A DNA stretch of 64,000 bases from Candidatus Zixiibacteriota bacterium. GTDB lineage: Bacteria > Zixibacteria > MSB-5A5 > GN15 > PGXB01. A program made the translations under genes and the position numbers. Location of the stretch: positions 1 to 64,000 of the forward strand of contig JAFGAL010000004.1 in assembly GCA_016933695.1 (NCBI GenBank), read 5' to 3'. Positions 17,022 through 26,666 of this stretch are shown here, piece after piece (the first letter of the stretch is position 1; each line of letters begins with the position of its first letter). The notes beneath the pieces were generated by a model. The model was not told the origin of the DNA. It saw nothing but the letters and a program-made list of their open reading frames with translations, and did not search any database.

Positions 17022-17801
17022 TCACAACCGGAACAGGAGAATCGCCATGATATAGTCGGATATCAAAATCAACACCGATGCAATCACGACCGCCTCGGTG
17101 GTGGCCCGCCCGACCCCACGCGCTCCACCCGATGCGTAGAATCCCTCATGACTGCCGATCAGGCCGATCGTGGCGCCGAAAACAAAGGATTTCATTAGTC
17201 CGCCGAAAATGTCGAACAGCTTGAAGGAGTTTTTTACGCCCAGAATAAATGTCTCGCTCGATAAATCCACGAATATGACCGAGACCAGCAACGCGCCGGT
17301 GATGGCGACGAAATTCGAAAAAACCGTCAGGATCGGAATCATAACACTGCTGGCCAACAAACGCGGCATCACCAGGTACCGAACCGGGCTGATCCCCATC
17401 GTGTCCAGCGCGTCGATCTGCTCGGTGACCCGCATCGTGCCCACCTCGGCGGCAATTCCCGCGCCAACCCGTCCCGCCACCACCAGCGCCGAAAGCACCG
17501 GGGCGAGTTCGATGACGACCGCCTTTCCGACCGCCGCACCAAGATAGCGCAACGGTGCACCGATATACGTAAACTGATAGGCCGCCTGCCAGGCGGATAC
17601 CGCGCCGACAAAGATGGAGATAATGACAATCAGCGGGAGTGATTTATTGCCGATGACGAAACATTGATCGACAATCAACTTTCCGGATCGGGGAATGTCT
17701 TTGAAATAATAGAGAGATTTCCCCAACAGCATAAAGACACTGCCGACCCGGCGGATAAAATTAATCGTCCGCCGTCCGATGAGGAGAAATCCGTTTCCCA
17801 T
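17022..17801 (-). CDS. mlaE: Mla-type ABC transporter permease
   Basis: A 259-residue integral membrane permease of the MlaE/YrbE family, with the conserved region VGRVGAGIAAEVGTMRVTEQIDALDTMGISPVRYLVMPR and about five hydrophobic segments. With MlaF it forms an inner-membrane lipid transporter. Two start codons are adjacent: GTG at 17804 and ATG at 17801, and I list the ATG. It follows dnaB by only a few bases. The signature GSHEGFYASGGARGVGRATTEAVV near the C-terminus is also typical. Confidence 0.93.
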   Translation of the reverse strand: MGNGFLLIGRRTINFIRRVGSVFMLLGKSLYYFKDIPRSGKLIVDQCFVIGNKSLPLIVIISIFVGAVSAWQAAYQFTYIGAPLRYLGAAVGKAVVIELAPVLSALVVAGRVGAGIAAEVGTMRVTEQIDALDTMGISPVRYLVMPRLLASSVMIPILTVFSNFVAITGALLVSVIFVDLSSETFILGVKNSFKLFDIFGGLMKSFVFGATIGLIGSHEGFYASGGARGVGRATTEAVVIASVLILISDYIMAILLFRL

Positions 17802-17804
17802 CAC

Positions 17805-19208
17805 TTAAAACGGTTGATCCTTTTCCAGATACTGAGTGGCCAGGTTTTCAAAGCGGGCGAAATCTTTTACAAACGCCAGTTCGGCCACACCGGTCGGGCC
17901 GTTACGCTGTTTGGCGATGATGATTTCAGCCTTGCCCTCCACTTCCATTCGCTTGGGGTCATCCCGATCCAGATGCGAGAGATAGAACTCGGGTCGATAC
18001 ACGAACATCACCACGTCGGCGTCCTGTTCGATTGCGCCGGATTCACGCAGGTCGGACAACTGCGGACGTTTGTCGCCGCCGCGCGTTTCCACCATGCGCG
18101 ATAACTGGCTGACCGCCAGTACCGGAATGCTCAACTCCTTCGCCAGGCCTTTGATCGAGCGCGAGATTAACGCCATTTCCTGCTGACGGTTTTCGACTCG
18201 CCCGGAAACGTTGATCATCTGGATATAGTCGATCACGATCAGGCCGACATTATGTTGCGCTTTCAACCGACGCGCTTTGGCGCGCATTTCAAGTGTCGTG
18301 AGCGTCGGCGAGTCATCAATATATATATCGGCATCACGCAGAGGATCTCCGGCAATACTGAGTTTTTGCCAGTCGGAATCACGCAAACGTCCGGTGCGAA
18401 GCAGATGCTGGCTGATCCGGGCGCGCCCGCACAGCAGACGCAAAGCAAGTTGCTCCTTTGACATTTCAATCGAGAAGACTCCGACCGGGACTTTCTTTTC
18501 GATCGCCACGTGCTCGGCGATATTCAGTGCCAGGGCCGTCTTACCCATCGACGGTCGTCCCGCCACCACGACAAAATCACCATTGTGCAGACCGGAAGTC
18601 ATATCATCGACCTTCTTGAAGCCGGTTTCCAGCCCGGCCAGGCCGCCTCGTGTATCCTGATAATCCTCGATCTGCTCGAACGTATGCGGAATCAATTCCG
18701 ATAGCGCCACGAATCCCTGTCGCATACGACTTTCGGAAATGGCGAAAATATTCTGCTCGGCCCTGTCCAGAATATCGGAGACGTCCATGTCAAGCGAATA
18801 ACAACTCCGGGTAATGTCATTGGACGCCGCAATCAAACGCCGCAGAACCGATTTTTCCAAAACAATATTGGCGTACGACACAGCGTTGGCCGTCGTCGCG
18901 ATACCATCGACCAGATCGATTAAATACGAACGCCCGCCAATCTTGTCGAGTTGTCCCATTTTGACCAGCTCATCACCAACAGTGGTGATATCGCACGGTT
19001 CGTTCTTCTCGTACAACTGCAAAACAGCCCGAAAAACCGTCTGGTGTTTGGCATGATAAAAATTGTCGGGATCGGCCAGGACCTCAATAATCGATGAGAT
19101 CGCCTCCTGATCCTTGAGGATCGATCCCAGCACCGCCTGCTCGGCGTCGATTGACTGCGGCGGCTCCAGTCGGGAGATTTGTTTCGGTTTTTCGGTTCTG
19201 ACCGGCAT
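17805..19208 (-). CDS. dnaB: Replicative DNA helicase
   Basis: Hexameric 5'-3' helicase of the replication fork. The 467 residues comprise the N-terminal DnaB domain (PPQSIDAEQAVLGSIL), a linker, and the RecA-like domain with Walker A GRPSMGKTA (about 207-215), Walker B LIVIDYIQM and SDLRESGAIEQDADVVMF. No intein is present. It is embedded in an operon with udg upstream and mlaE downstream, spaced by a few bases. Confidence 0.97.
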   Translation of the reverse strand: MPVRTEKPKQISRLEPPQSIDAEQAVLGSILKDQEAISSIIEVLADPDNFYHAKHQTVFRAVLQLYEKNEPCDITTVGDELVKMGQLDKIGGRSYLIDLVDGIATTANAVSYANIVLEKSVLRRLIAASNDITRSCYSLDMDVSDILDRAEQNIFAISESRMRQGFVALSELIPHTFEQIEDYQDTRGGLAGLETGFKKVDDMTSGLHNGDFVVVAGRPSMGKTALALNIAEHVAIEKKVPVGVFSIEMSKEQLALRLLCGRARISQHLLRTGRLRDSDWQKLSIAGDPLRDADIYIDDSPTLTTLEMRAKARRLKAQHNVGLIVIDYIQMINVSGRVENRQQEMALISRSIKGLAKELSIPVLAVSQLSRMVETRGGDKRPQLSDLRESGAIEQDADVVMFVYRPEFYLSHLDRDDPKRMEVEGKAEIIIAKQRNGPTGVAELAFVKDFARFENLATQYLEKDQPF

Positions 19209-19211
19209 GTA

Positions 19212-19940
19212 TTATTCCGAAGTTAATTCATCATATCGGGCGCGAAGCATCAGGACGTCTTCCCAGACGTCGCGTTTGTACGACGGGAAACGCAACAACG
19301 CCGCCGGATGGTAGGTCACCAGAAACGGGATGCCGTGAAAATCATGCCACTGCTTGCGCAGTTTGCCCAGCGGCGTGGTGGTCTGCAACAGCGCCTGTGC
19401 CGAAATTCGCCCCAGCGCGCAGATCACCTTCGGCTTGATCATGCGGATCTGTTCCATCAGATACGGCATACAGGCCAGCATCTCATCCGGTTGCGGGTCA
19501 CGGTTTCCCGGCGGGCGGCATTTCAAAATATTGGCGATATACACGTCGTCGCGGCTGAAATTGATCGCCGCGAGAATCTTGTCAAGCAACTGCCCCGCCC
19601 GACCGACAAACGGCACCCCCTGCAAATCCTCATCGCGTCCGGGCGCCTCTCCGACGAAAAGAACCTTGGCGTTGAGATTACCGGCGCCATACACGAATTT
19701 GGTGCGGGTGGCGCCGAGCGGGCATTTCCGGCAGTCGCAGATGGACTGCTCATGTTGTGCCAATGAACGAAATCGCGGCGCATTCTCCTTCTTGCCGTTG
19801 GCGGCTAAATTTTTCCTGATGGCGGCGATGCGTTTGGGATTGATGATAATTTCCTCCGCGCCCATTTCCACCTGACTGCGCAGGGCCTTTTTTATCAGCA
19901 GTGAGGTTTTGCGGTCAAGACGTCCGGTTAGAATACTCAT
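19212..19940 (-). CDS. udg: Family 4 (iron-sulfur) uracil-DNA glycosylase
   Basis: Removes uracil from DNA as the first step of base-excision repair. The 242-residue protein has the four likely Fe-S ligands C70, C73, C141 and C157, active-site motif GEAPGRDED (98-106), the FVGRAGQLLD motif, and the second motif TYHPAALLR near 210. An N-terminal extension of about 55 residues precedes the conserved core. Family 4 enzymes are best known from thermophiles but occur widely. Neighbours are coaBC and dnaB, spaced by a few bases. Confidence 0.93.
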   Translation of the reverse strand: MSILTGRLDRKTSLLIKKALRSQVEMGAEEIIINPKRIAAIRKNLAANGKKENAPRFRSLAQHEQSICDCRKCPLGATRTKFVYGAGNLNAKVLFVGEAPGRDEDLQGVPFVGRAGQLLDKILAAINFSRDDVYIANILKCRPPGNRDPQPDEMLACMPYLMEQIRMIKPKVICALGRISAQALLQTTTPLGKLRKQWHDFHGIPFLVTYHPAALLRFPSYKRDVWEDVLMLRARYDELTSE

Positions 19941-19944
19941 GATA

Positions 19945-21135
19945 TTACAGCCTGCTTATATGTTCGCAGATCAGATCGGCCAGAGCACGCTTGGTCATGG
20001 TCGGAAACGCAATCGGTTTGCCCTTTTTAGGCAGAAGAGTAACCCGGTTGGAGTCGCCTCCGAAGGGGTGAATGTTTTCAAGCGAATTCAGCACGATCAT
20101 GTCCAGCCCCTTGGCTTTCAGCTTCGCGGTCGCGTTGGCGAGTCCATTCTCCGTCTCAAGCGCGAAGCCGATGACTTTTTGTGTCGTCTTTTTGGTTTTC
20201 TTCAAGGATTGTAATATATCAATCGTGGGGGACAACTCAACATTCAAATCGCTTTTTTGTTTTTTTATTTTCTGAGATTGCGGTTTTGCAATCGTATAAT
20301 CCGCCGGGGCGGCGGCCATGATTAAAATATCCGCCTTCGGGAACGCCTTTCTCACCGCCATATACATCTGTTCGGTCGATTCGACTGCGATAATCTTCAT
20401 CCCGCCCGGCGACCGCAACGCGGTCGGGCCGGACACCAGGGTCACCTCTGCGCCCATGTCCCGGGCCGCCTCGGCCAGGGCATACCCCATTTTTCCCGAT
20501 GACTCATTGGAAAGATACCGCACCGGATCAAGATATTCCCGGCAGGGGCCGGCGGTCACGATTACTTTTTTCTTATTGAGGAGCTTTTTTTTTTGAAGGA
20601 GGGCGGTCACGGCTTTGAAAATGTCTTCCGGTTCGGCCATCCGCCCCGGGCCGACTGTCTCGCAGGCCAGTTCCCCTTCACCGGGACTGATAACATGATA
20701 TCCCAGCTTCACGAGTTTATCGATATTGCCCTGCGTGATGGGATTGAGATACATATTGCTGTTCATTGCCGGGCAGATCATGACCGGCTTGTTGGTGGCA
20801 CATATTACCGTGGTCAGCAAATCATCACAAATGCCTGACGCCACTTTTCCGATAAAATTCGCCGTGGTCGGCGCGATAACAAACAGGTCCGGCCAGCCCG
20901 CCATATCGATATGATGGGTGCCGACAAAACGGTCTTGCGGGAACATATCAATCGGCACCGGATTCTGGGACACGGTTTCAATCGTCAGCGCGGTAATAAA
21001 TTTCTCGGCATTACGCGTCATAATAGCGCGCACCTCGGCCTCATCCTTTTTCAGCAGGCGGATTAAAAAGGGCGTCTTATAAGCGGCAATGCCGCCGGTC
21101 AGCCCAACCGTGATTTTATAACCTTTGAGAGACAT
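19945..21135 (-). CDS. coaBC: Bifunctional phosphopantothenoylcysteine decarboxylase/synthetase
   Basis: Carries out two steps of coenzyme A synthesis. The N-terminal flavin-binding decarboxylase half shows TGGIAAYK, HHIDMAGWPDLFVIAPTTAN, PAMNSNMY and the CETVGPGRMAEP flap; the C-terminal synthetase half shows VTAGPCREYLDPVRYLSNESSGKMG. I chose the ATG at 21133-21135 (396 residues), which gives the usual MSLKGYKITVG start. A TTG at 21156 overlapping the DUF494 stop (TTGA) would add seven residues and might be used by coupling, as neither start has a good ribosome site. Confidence 0.95.
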   Translation of the reverse strand: MSLKGYKITVGLTGGIAAYKTPFLIRLLKKDEAEVRAIMTRNAEKFITALTIETVSQNPVPIDMFPQDRFVGTHHIDMAGWPDLFVIAPTTANFIGKVASGICDDLLTTVICATNKPVMICPAMNSNMYLNPITQGNIDKLVKLGYHVISPGEGELACETVGPGRMAEPEDIFKAVTALLQKKKLLNKKKVIVTAGPCREYLDPVRYLSNESSGKMGYALAEAARDMGAEVTLVSGPTALRSPGGMKIIAVESTEQMYMAVRKAFPKADILIMAAAPADYTIAKPQSQKIKKQKSDLNVELSPTIDILQSLKKTKKTTQKVIGFALETENGLANATAKLKAKGLDMIVLNSLENIHPFGGDSNRVTLLPKKGKPIAFPTMTKRALADLICEHISRL

Positions 21136-21152
21136 GAGGAATTCGACCCGGT

Positions 21153-21626
21153 TCAATGAACCGGATCGTCATCATACGAAAACAGGTGCGTGGGCTGGCG
21201 AAGAATTTCCGGGATATTGACTTCACGAAACAGCACAGCGCCGATGACGATCTTGATCTGATCAAGATCGATTGGCGTCGGCCCAACCGTCCCGCCGCGC
21301 TCGAGGATCAATTCCATGTCGTTGTCACTGAGCAGGTTAAGATACTTCATTTGAAGTAAATATCCATATGCGTCGGCGGTGAAGTGCTGACGTTCCTTCT
21401 CGGAAAGCACCCGGATCGAGTTACCGGTCGGCGGAGATTCCGAAAGCGTTTCCGGTTCGCCCTGCAGATGATCAATCACCCAGGAATAGGCGAAACTGAT
21501 TTCACTGTCGGTAAACCCCTGGCTTTTCAAATCGTCTGAGATGTCGTCAAAGCTGTCCACCTGTCCCTGCGTTTCTCTGATATGGGACATGATCAGGACA
21601 ACGATTTCGAGAAGTCTGTCACCCAA
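21153..21626 (-). CDS. DUF494/Smg family protein
   Basis: A 157-residue protein matching the DUF494 (Smg) family, whose molecular role is unknown. The N-terminal helix (LEIVVLIMSHIRETQG), the short basic/acidic DDLKSQGFTDSEISFAYSWVIDHL segment and the C-terminal ALxFREVN-like region are typical. The start is TTG at 21626, supported by the ribosome site GAGGAAGAAC just before it. First gene of the operon leading to coaBC, udg, dnaB and beyond, with its promoter at 21662-21690. Confidence 0.8.
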   Translation of the reverse strand: MGDRLLEIVVLIMSHIRETQGQVDSFDDISDDLKSQGFTDSEISFAYSWVIDHLQGEPETLSESPPTGNSIRVLSEKERQHFTADAYGYLLQMKYLNLLSDNDMELILERGGTVGPTPIDLDQIKIVIGAVLFREVNIPEILRQPTHLFSYDDDPVH

Positions 21627-21661
21627 AGTTCTTCCTCACCCTACGTTGTTTTCAATATTCT

Positions 21662-21690
21662 AATTTACGCGACAAACGCCCTATTGGCAA
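21662..21690 (-). promoter_or_regulatory. Promoter of the DUF494-coaBC-udg-dnaB operon
   Basis: Minus strand TTGCCA (21685-21690), 17-bp spacer and TAAATT (21662-21667). Transcription would start near 21655, leaving a leader of about 29 bases that includes the ribosome site of the TTG-initiated DUF494 gene. Confidence 0.55.
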
Positions 21691-21715
21691 GGATATTTCC
21701 GCGCCTCATTCAAAT

Positions 21716-23287
21716 TTAATGTTTGAAGTGTCTGACTCCGGTAAACACCATGGCCGCGTTGGCCTTGTCCGCCGCCGCTATCACCTCGGGATCACCCTTT
21801 GATCCGCCCGGCTGAATGATTGCGGTCACCCCCGCCGAGGTCGGTACTTCGACCCCATCGGGCATGGGGAAGAATGCATCCGATGCCAGCACCGCGCCTT
21901 TGGCCCGATCGCCGGCGCGTTTTACCGCCAGTTCGGCGGCATCTACCCGCGAGGTCTGCCCCATCCCGATACCGACCGTGGCGGTTCCCTTCACCAGCAC
22001 GATGGCATTGGACTTGGTGTGTTTGACAATCTTCCAGGCAAATAACAGAGATTTTATCTCGTCCGGCGTCGGCTCGCGCCTGGTGACCGTTTTCAGCGAT
22101 GATTCCAACGTTTCGATATCATCGGCGGTTTGATACAGCGCGCCGCCGCGCACAAATTTGGTCACCATCTCGCCGCCCGGACGGCCGATCTCGATTCCCG
22201 GAAGAACCAGCAGGCGACGAGTCTTTTTCTTTTTCAAAAGGGCCAGAACATCATCGTCGAATCCCGGCGCGAGAATACACTCCACGAAATGCGTATTATG
22301 AAGCAATGCCGCGGTGGCCATATCGACCTTGCGGTTCAATCCGATAATTGAGCCGAATGCGGACAGCGGATCGGATGCCAGCGCGTCGCGATAGGCATCG
22401 GCCAGCGTCTCCCCGATCGCCGCACCGCACGGATTGGCATGCTTGAGCACACACGCAAACGGCTCCTTGAAATCAAGCAGCATATCCAGACAGGCATCGA
22501 GATCGGAATAGTTGTTATATGATAATTCCTTTCCCGAAAGCACCTGGGCATTGGCCAGAGTCGGCCCGGCAAATCCGGGATCATAATAGAACGACGCTTT
22601 CTGATGCGGGTTCTCCCCGTACCGCAACGACGCCATCCGTGTCAGACTCAGATTCATCCTTTCCGGGAATTCGCCCGCACCGGTATCTTTGCCACCGGCA
22701 AAATACGCCGAGATCGCGCCGTCGTAGCGATTGGTCAGCGCAAATGCGCGCGCCGCCAGTTGACGGCGGAAATTCATATCGAGCGCACCTTCGTTTTTCT
22801 TCATCTCATCGAGAACAGCGGCATAATCGCCGGGATCGGTCACCACCGCAACCCCGTCGAAATTCTTGGCCCCCGCGCGGATCATGGTCGGACCACCGAT
22901 GTCGATATTCTCGATAATATCCTTGTCGGTCGAATCGGCATCGGCCACGGTCTGTTCAAACGGATACAGATTGACCACGACCATATCGATCAGCTTGTAT
23001 TCCTGATGCTGTAATTCGGCCTGGTCGTCTTCATTGTCCCGCCGGGCCAGAATCCCCGCGTGCACTTTCGGATGCAACGTTTTCACCCGCCCGCTGAGAA
23101 TCTCCGGCGCGCCGGTGAATGTCGAAACCGAAACCGCCTGTATCCCTTCCTTTTTCAAAACCGCCAGCGTGCCGCCGGTCGAGATAATTTCCACACCGAA
23201 ATCACTTAAGGCGCGGGCGAAATCAATCAACCCATCCTTGTTGGAAACCGATACCAGCGCCCGTTTAATCGTTATCCTGTCGCTCAT
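21716..23287 (-). CDS. purH: Bifunctional AICAR formyltransferase/IMP cyclohydrolase
   Basis: Catalyses the last two steps of inosine monophosphate synthesis. The 523-residue enzyme has an N-terminal MGS-like cyclohydrolase domain (ALVSVSNKDGLIDFARAL; TLHPKVHAGILARRD) and the AICAR transformylase domain (LRYGENPHQKASFY; LKHANPCGAA). The ATG follows the purC stop by one base (TAG-C-ATG). Last gene of the purN-purC-purH operon; no terminator is seen after it. Confidence 0.97.
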   Translation of the reverse strand: MSDRITIKRALVSVSNKDGLIDFARALSDFGVEIISTGGTLAVLKKEGIQAVSVSTFTGAPEILSGRVKTLHPKVHAGILARRDNEDDQAELQHQEYKLIDMVVVNLYPFEQTVADADSTDKDIIENIDIGGPTMIRAGAKNFDGVAVVTDPGDYAAVLDEMKKNEGALDMNFRRQLAARAFALTNRYDGAISAYFAGGKDTGAGEFPERMNLSLTRMASLRYGENPHQKASFYYDPGFAGPTLANAQVLSGKELSYNNYSDLDACLDMLLDFKEPFACVLKHANPCGAAIGETLADAYRDALASDPLSAFGSIIGLNRKVDMATAALLHNTHFVECILAPGFDDDVLALLKKKKTRRLLVLPGIEIGRPGGEMVTKFVRGGALYQTADDIETLESSLKTVTRREPTPDEIKSLLFAWKIVKHTKSNAIVLVKGTATVGIGMGQTSRVDAAELAVKRAGDRAKGAVLASDAFFPMPDGVEVPTSAGVTAIIQPGGSKGDPEVIAAADKANAAMVFTGVRHFKH

Positions 23288-23288
23288 G

Positions 23289-24188
23289 CTATGACCCCAT
23301 CAGTAGTTTCGCCGCCTCGGCGTACCGGGCGACGGATTTTTCAACAATGTCAGCCGGGAGTCTTGGTCCCGGCGGAGTCTTGTCCCAGTCGAGTCCGGCA
23401 AGATAATCCCGAATGAACTGCTTGTCAAATGATGGCTGACCTTTTCCGGGGGCATATTGATCGGCCGGCCAGAATCGCGATGAATCCGGTGAAAGCACTT
23501 CGTCGATCAGAATAAAGGTCCCGTCCTTGTACCCGAATTCGAATTTGGTATCGGCGATGATTATGCCTTTGGTCAGCGCGTATTCGGCGGCCTTGGTATA
23601 TATCTCCAGTGATTTATTACGACAGAGTTCGGCGGTCTCATGTCCGACAATGTCAAAAGACTGCTCGAACGAAATATTCTCATCATGCCCCTCTTCGGCC
23701 TTGGTCGACGGGGTGAAAATCGGTTGTGGCAGGCGTCCTGATTCCTGCAAATCGGAAGCGAATTCAAAACCGTGAACCCGATTCGAGCCGTTCTTGCGGG
23801 CGACGGTCAACTCCTTCCACATCGATCCGCTGATATATCCTCTGACAATACATTCCAGATCGATCCGCTCGGCCTTGGTGACCAGCATACTGCGCCCCTC
23901 AAGCACATCGCGATGCTTAAGCAATTCCGACGGATACTCCTCCATCCTGGCGGTGATCAAATGCGACGGGATCACATCCGCCAGAAATTCAAACCAGAAC
24001 AGCGACATCGACGTGAGAATTCTCCCTTTGCCGGGGAAACCGTTCGGGAGCACGACATCGAACGCCGACACCCGGTCGGTGCTGACAATCAGCAGTTTGT
24101 CATCCAGATCGTACACGTCGCGCACTTTCCCGCGTCGAAACAGCGGGAACTCCTTGATATCGGTTTGCAGGACTTCTTTTTCTATCAT
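23289..24188 (-). CDS. purC: SAICAR synthetase
   Basis: Joins aspartate to CAIR in purine synthesis. The 299-residue protein has the N-terminal RRGKVRDVYDLDDKLLIV nucleotide-binding motif, ARMEEYPSELLKHRD, ECIVRGYISGS and the LIDEVLSPDSSRFW signature. It is of the longer (about 300-residue) class. I chose the ATG at 24186-24188 with GGGGA upstream; a GTG one codon earlier overlaps the purN stop. Confidence 0.96.
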   Translation of the reverse strand: MIEKEVLQTDIKEFPLFRRGKVRDVYDLDDKLLIVSTDRVSAFDVVLPNGFPGKGRILTSMSLFWFEFLADVIPSHLITARMEEYPSELLKHRDVLEGRSMLVTKAERIDLECIVRGYISGSMWKELTVARKNGSNRVHGFEFASDLQESGRLPQPIFTPSTKAEEGHDENISFEQSFDIVGHETAELCRNKSLEIYTKAAEYALTKGIIIADTKFEFGYKDGTFILIDEVLSPDSSRFWPADQYAPGKGQPSFDKQFIRDYLAGLDWDKTPPGPRLPADIVEKSVARYAEAAKLLMGS

Positions 24189-24190
24189 CA

Positions 24191-24784
24191 CTATTTCCCC
24201 TGAATAAGGTTTTCCAATGCTATCGGATAGATTTCATGTTCCACTTCCAGTACCCGCGCCGCCAGACTGTCCGGCGTGTCATCGGGTAAGACCGGCACTT
24301 TTTTTTGCAATAGAATTCTGCCGTTGTCATAGATTTCATCCACCAGATGAACCGTCGCACCGGATTCCGTATCCCCTGCCGCAATCACCGCCTCATGAAC
24401 ATGATGACCGAACATCCCCTTGCCGCCATGTTTGGGCAGAAGTGCCGGATGAATATTGGTGATACGGTTGCGATACTTCCGAACCAGCGATTCCGGCAAA
24501 AGGTTCAAATATCCGGCCAATGCGATATAGTCGACGGCATAGCTTTCCATCATTTCGATCAGGTCTTTATGCGCGGCCTGTTTGTCCGGGTACCTTTTCG
24601 GATTATATACAAAAGTGTCTATTCCGGCCCGATGCGCCCGCTCCAGGCCATAGACGTTTTCGCGTCGGGAAACGACCAGAACAATGGTCGCCGACAACTT
24701 CCCTTCATGTGACGCATTAATTAACGACTGTAAGTTAGTGCCGCCACCAGAGATAAACACGGCCACATTAGCCTTTTCACTCAT
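24191..24784 (-). CDS. purN: Phosphoribosylglycinamide formyltransferase
   Basis: Folate-dependent GAR transformylase, third step of purine synthesis. The 197 residues include the N-terminal FISGGGTNLQSLI loop, the catalytic triad region (N-I-H in NRITNIHPALLPKHGGKGMFG, then D in VHLVDEIYDNG) and ALAGYLNLL. The ribosome site GGAGAGG lies just before the ATG. It is first in the purN-purC-purH operon; a weak promoter pair may lie near 24850, but I do not call it. Confidence 0.96.
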   Translation of the reverse strand: MSEKANVAVFISGGGTNLQSLINASHEGKLSATIVLVVSRRENVYGLERAHRAGIDTFVYNPKRYPDKQAAHKDLIEMMESYAVDYIALAGYLNLLPESLVRKYRNRITNIHPALLPKHGGKGMFGHHVHEAVIAAGDTESGATVHLVDEIYDNGRILLQKKVPVLPDDTPDSLAARVLEVEHEIYPIALENLIQGK

Positions 24785-25092
24785 TCGACCTCTCCTCTAT
24801 CGGCAATCATACCGGCGCGCAAGGAATCCCACCGACGGCTTGTTATCATATCTGTCCAACAAGAAAAAACACAACATGTTTCTCACCGGTTGGCAATAAT
24901 CGTCAAAATGGCATTCCTGATTATACTCTTATCTGTCATGAGTACCAAGTCTTTTTATTTGAATACTTCCGCCGATTTGGGTATAAAAAAAGACGCCGAC
25001 CGGGTCGCCGCTTTCGCGGTCGATCATCAGCGCCTTGTCATTATTTTACGATGCAATTCTGCGATTACATGTCAGTCATCCGTTATCATTTA
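24785..25092. other. Intergenic region between purN and glnA
   Basis: This 308-bp stretch contains no convincing gene. It holds the promoter region of purN on its left side and the glnA terminator (24985-25028). Short reading frames here lack ribosome sites and coding character. Confidence 0.6.
24985..25028 (-). terminator. Intrinsic terminator downstream of glnA
   Basis: On the minus strand a stem forms between GATGATCGACC and GGTCGGCGTC with one bulged base and two G-T pairs, then seven T residues (A tract at 24985-24991). It lies about 65 bp after the glnA stop. Confidence 0.7.
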
Positions 25093-26418
25093 TCACAAGA
25101 ACGGCAAAAACTCGTTGATTTCATACTGGCTGACGTGCATGCGATACGCATCCCATTCCACCTTCTTGTTGGCGATCAGTTTGTTGAAAATGTGTTCGCC
25201 CAGGATGTTTTTCACCAGTTCCGATTTCTCCATCAGGTGAATCGCGCTTTCCAGCGATCCCGGCAAAGAGTCGATATCGAGCTGGTTGCGCTTCTCGACC
25301 GACATGGTAAAGATGTTCTCTTCGATCGGATCGGGGAGTTTATATTTGTTTTTAACCCCCTCCAACCCCGCGCCGAGCATGCAGGCGAATGCCAGATAGG
25401 GGTTGCAGGCCGGGTCGGGAGAGCGAAGTTCGATCCGGGTGGAAACCTCGCGGCCGATATCGAACATCGGCACCCGTACCAAGCTGGACCGGTTACGACG
25501 TCCCCAGGAAATATACACCGGCGCTTCATAGCCCGCCACCAGACGTTTATAGGAATTGACCCACTGATTGGTTACCAGCGTGAATTCTTTGACATGCTGT
25601 AATATCCCGGCAAGAAACTGCCGTGCCATGGTCGACAGCTGATAGGTGTTCTTCCTGTCGAAAAACAGGTTCCTATCGCCATTGAACAGCGACATGTGGG
25701 TATGCATACCGGAACCGTTCTGGCCGAAAATCGGCTTGGGCATAAACGATGCATAGATTTCGTTTTCCGCCGCAATCTCCTTGACAACCAGCTTGTAGAT
25801 CTGCGTAAAATCGGCCATCACCAGCGCTTCCTGGTATTTCAGATCGATTTCCTGCTGGCTGGGAGCGACTTCATGATGTGAACACTCCACCGGGATGCCC
25901 ATCAGATCAAGCGCGGTGGTGGTTTTCTTGCGGATGGTGGTACCGAGATCGGCCGAGAGATAGTCGAAATAGCCCCCGGTATCGAGCAAATCGGGTGACT
26001 GCTCATTCTCGAAATAGAAATATTCCAACTCGGGACCGAGATAATAGGTCCAGCCCTCTTTCTCGACCTCCGCCAGCGTCCGCTTGAGAATATAACGCGG
26101 GTCGCCTTCATAGGGAGAACCATCCGGCATGCAGATATCGCAAAACATCATCGCGGTTTTCTCTCCCCCGATTTCCCAGGGGATTATACGAAATGTCCGC
26201 AGATCCGGAACCGCCACCAGATCGGATTCCTCGATACGGACGAATCCCTCGATCGACGAGCCGTCAAAACCCTGGCCGTGATCGAGAATCGTTTCAATCT
26301 CCGAACGCGTAATCGACATGCCTTTCAATCGTCCCAGAATGTCGGTAAAATTCAGCCGGATATACCGGACTCCGGCTTCATCAATTATGCGAAGGACATC
26401 CTCTTTGGTTTTGGTCAC
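25093..26418 (-). CDS. glnA: Glutamine synthetase, type I
   Basis: Makes glutamine from glutamate, ammonia and ATP. The 441-residue length and sequence fit the shorter GSI-alpha class typical of Gram-positives and many other phyla. Visible motifs: DGSSIEGFVRIEESDL, GPELEYFYFE (metal ligands), the NGSGMHTHMS loop (ATP/glutamate), NRSSLVRVP, and ELRSPDPACNPYLAFACML. The adenylylation-site loop of the beta class is not evident. The start is GTG at 26416-26418 preceded by GGAGGTAGG. It is monocistronic with its own terminator. Confidence 0.96.
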   Translation of the reverse strand: MTKTKEDVLRIIDEAGVRYIRLNFTDILGRLKGMSITRSEIETILDHGQGFDGSSIEGFVRIEESDLVAVPDLRTFRIIPWEIGGEKTAMMFCDICMPDGSPYEGDPRYILKRTLAEVEKEGWTYYLGPELEYFYFENEQSPDLLDTGGYFDYLSADLGTTIRKKTTTALDLMGIPVECSHHEVAPSQQEIDLKYQEALVMADFTQIYKLVVKEIAAENEIYASFMPKPIFGQNGSGMHTHMSLFNGDRNLFFDRKNTYQLSTMARQFLAGILQHVKEFTLVTNQWVNSYKRLVAGYEAPVYISWGRRNRSSLVRVPMFDIGREVSTRIELRSPDPACNPYLAFACMLGAGLEGVKNKYKLPDPIEENIFTMSVEKRNQLDIDSLPGSLESAIHLMEKSELVKNILGEHIFNKLIANKKVEWDAYRMHVSQYEINEFLPFL

Positions 26419-26666
26419 AATACCTACCTCCTCTGGAAAATGAAGCTACAATGTATATGTTTTTATTTCGGACGCAATGTAAAAAACAATGAGTCCCCCC
26501 GACAGGACAATGCAGAGTATTTTAATGACTGATACGCGAGGATAATAATACTCGACAGCGAAATTGTGCCATAAAGACGGTTTTTTTGCCTATATTGGAA
26601 ATGTCGACTTTGTCATCATTATCATGCGATTGCCGAAATAAAAACCTTGACGAGAAAGGGACGGCA

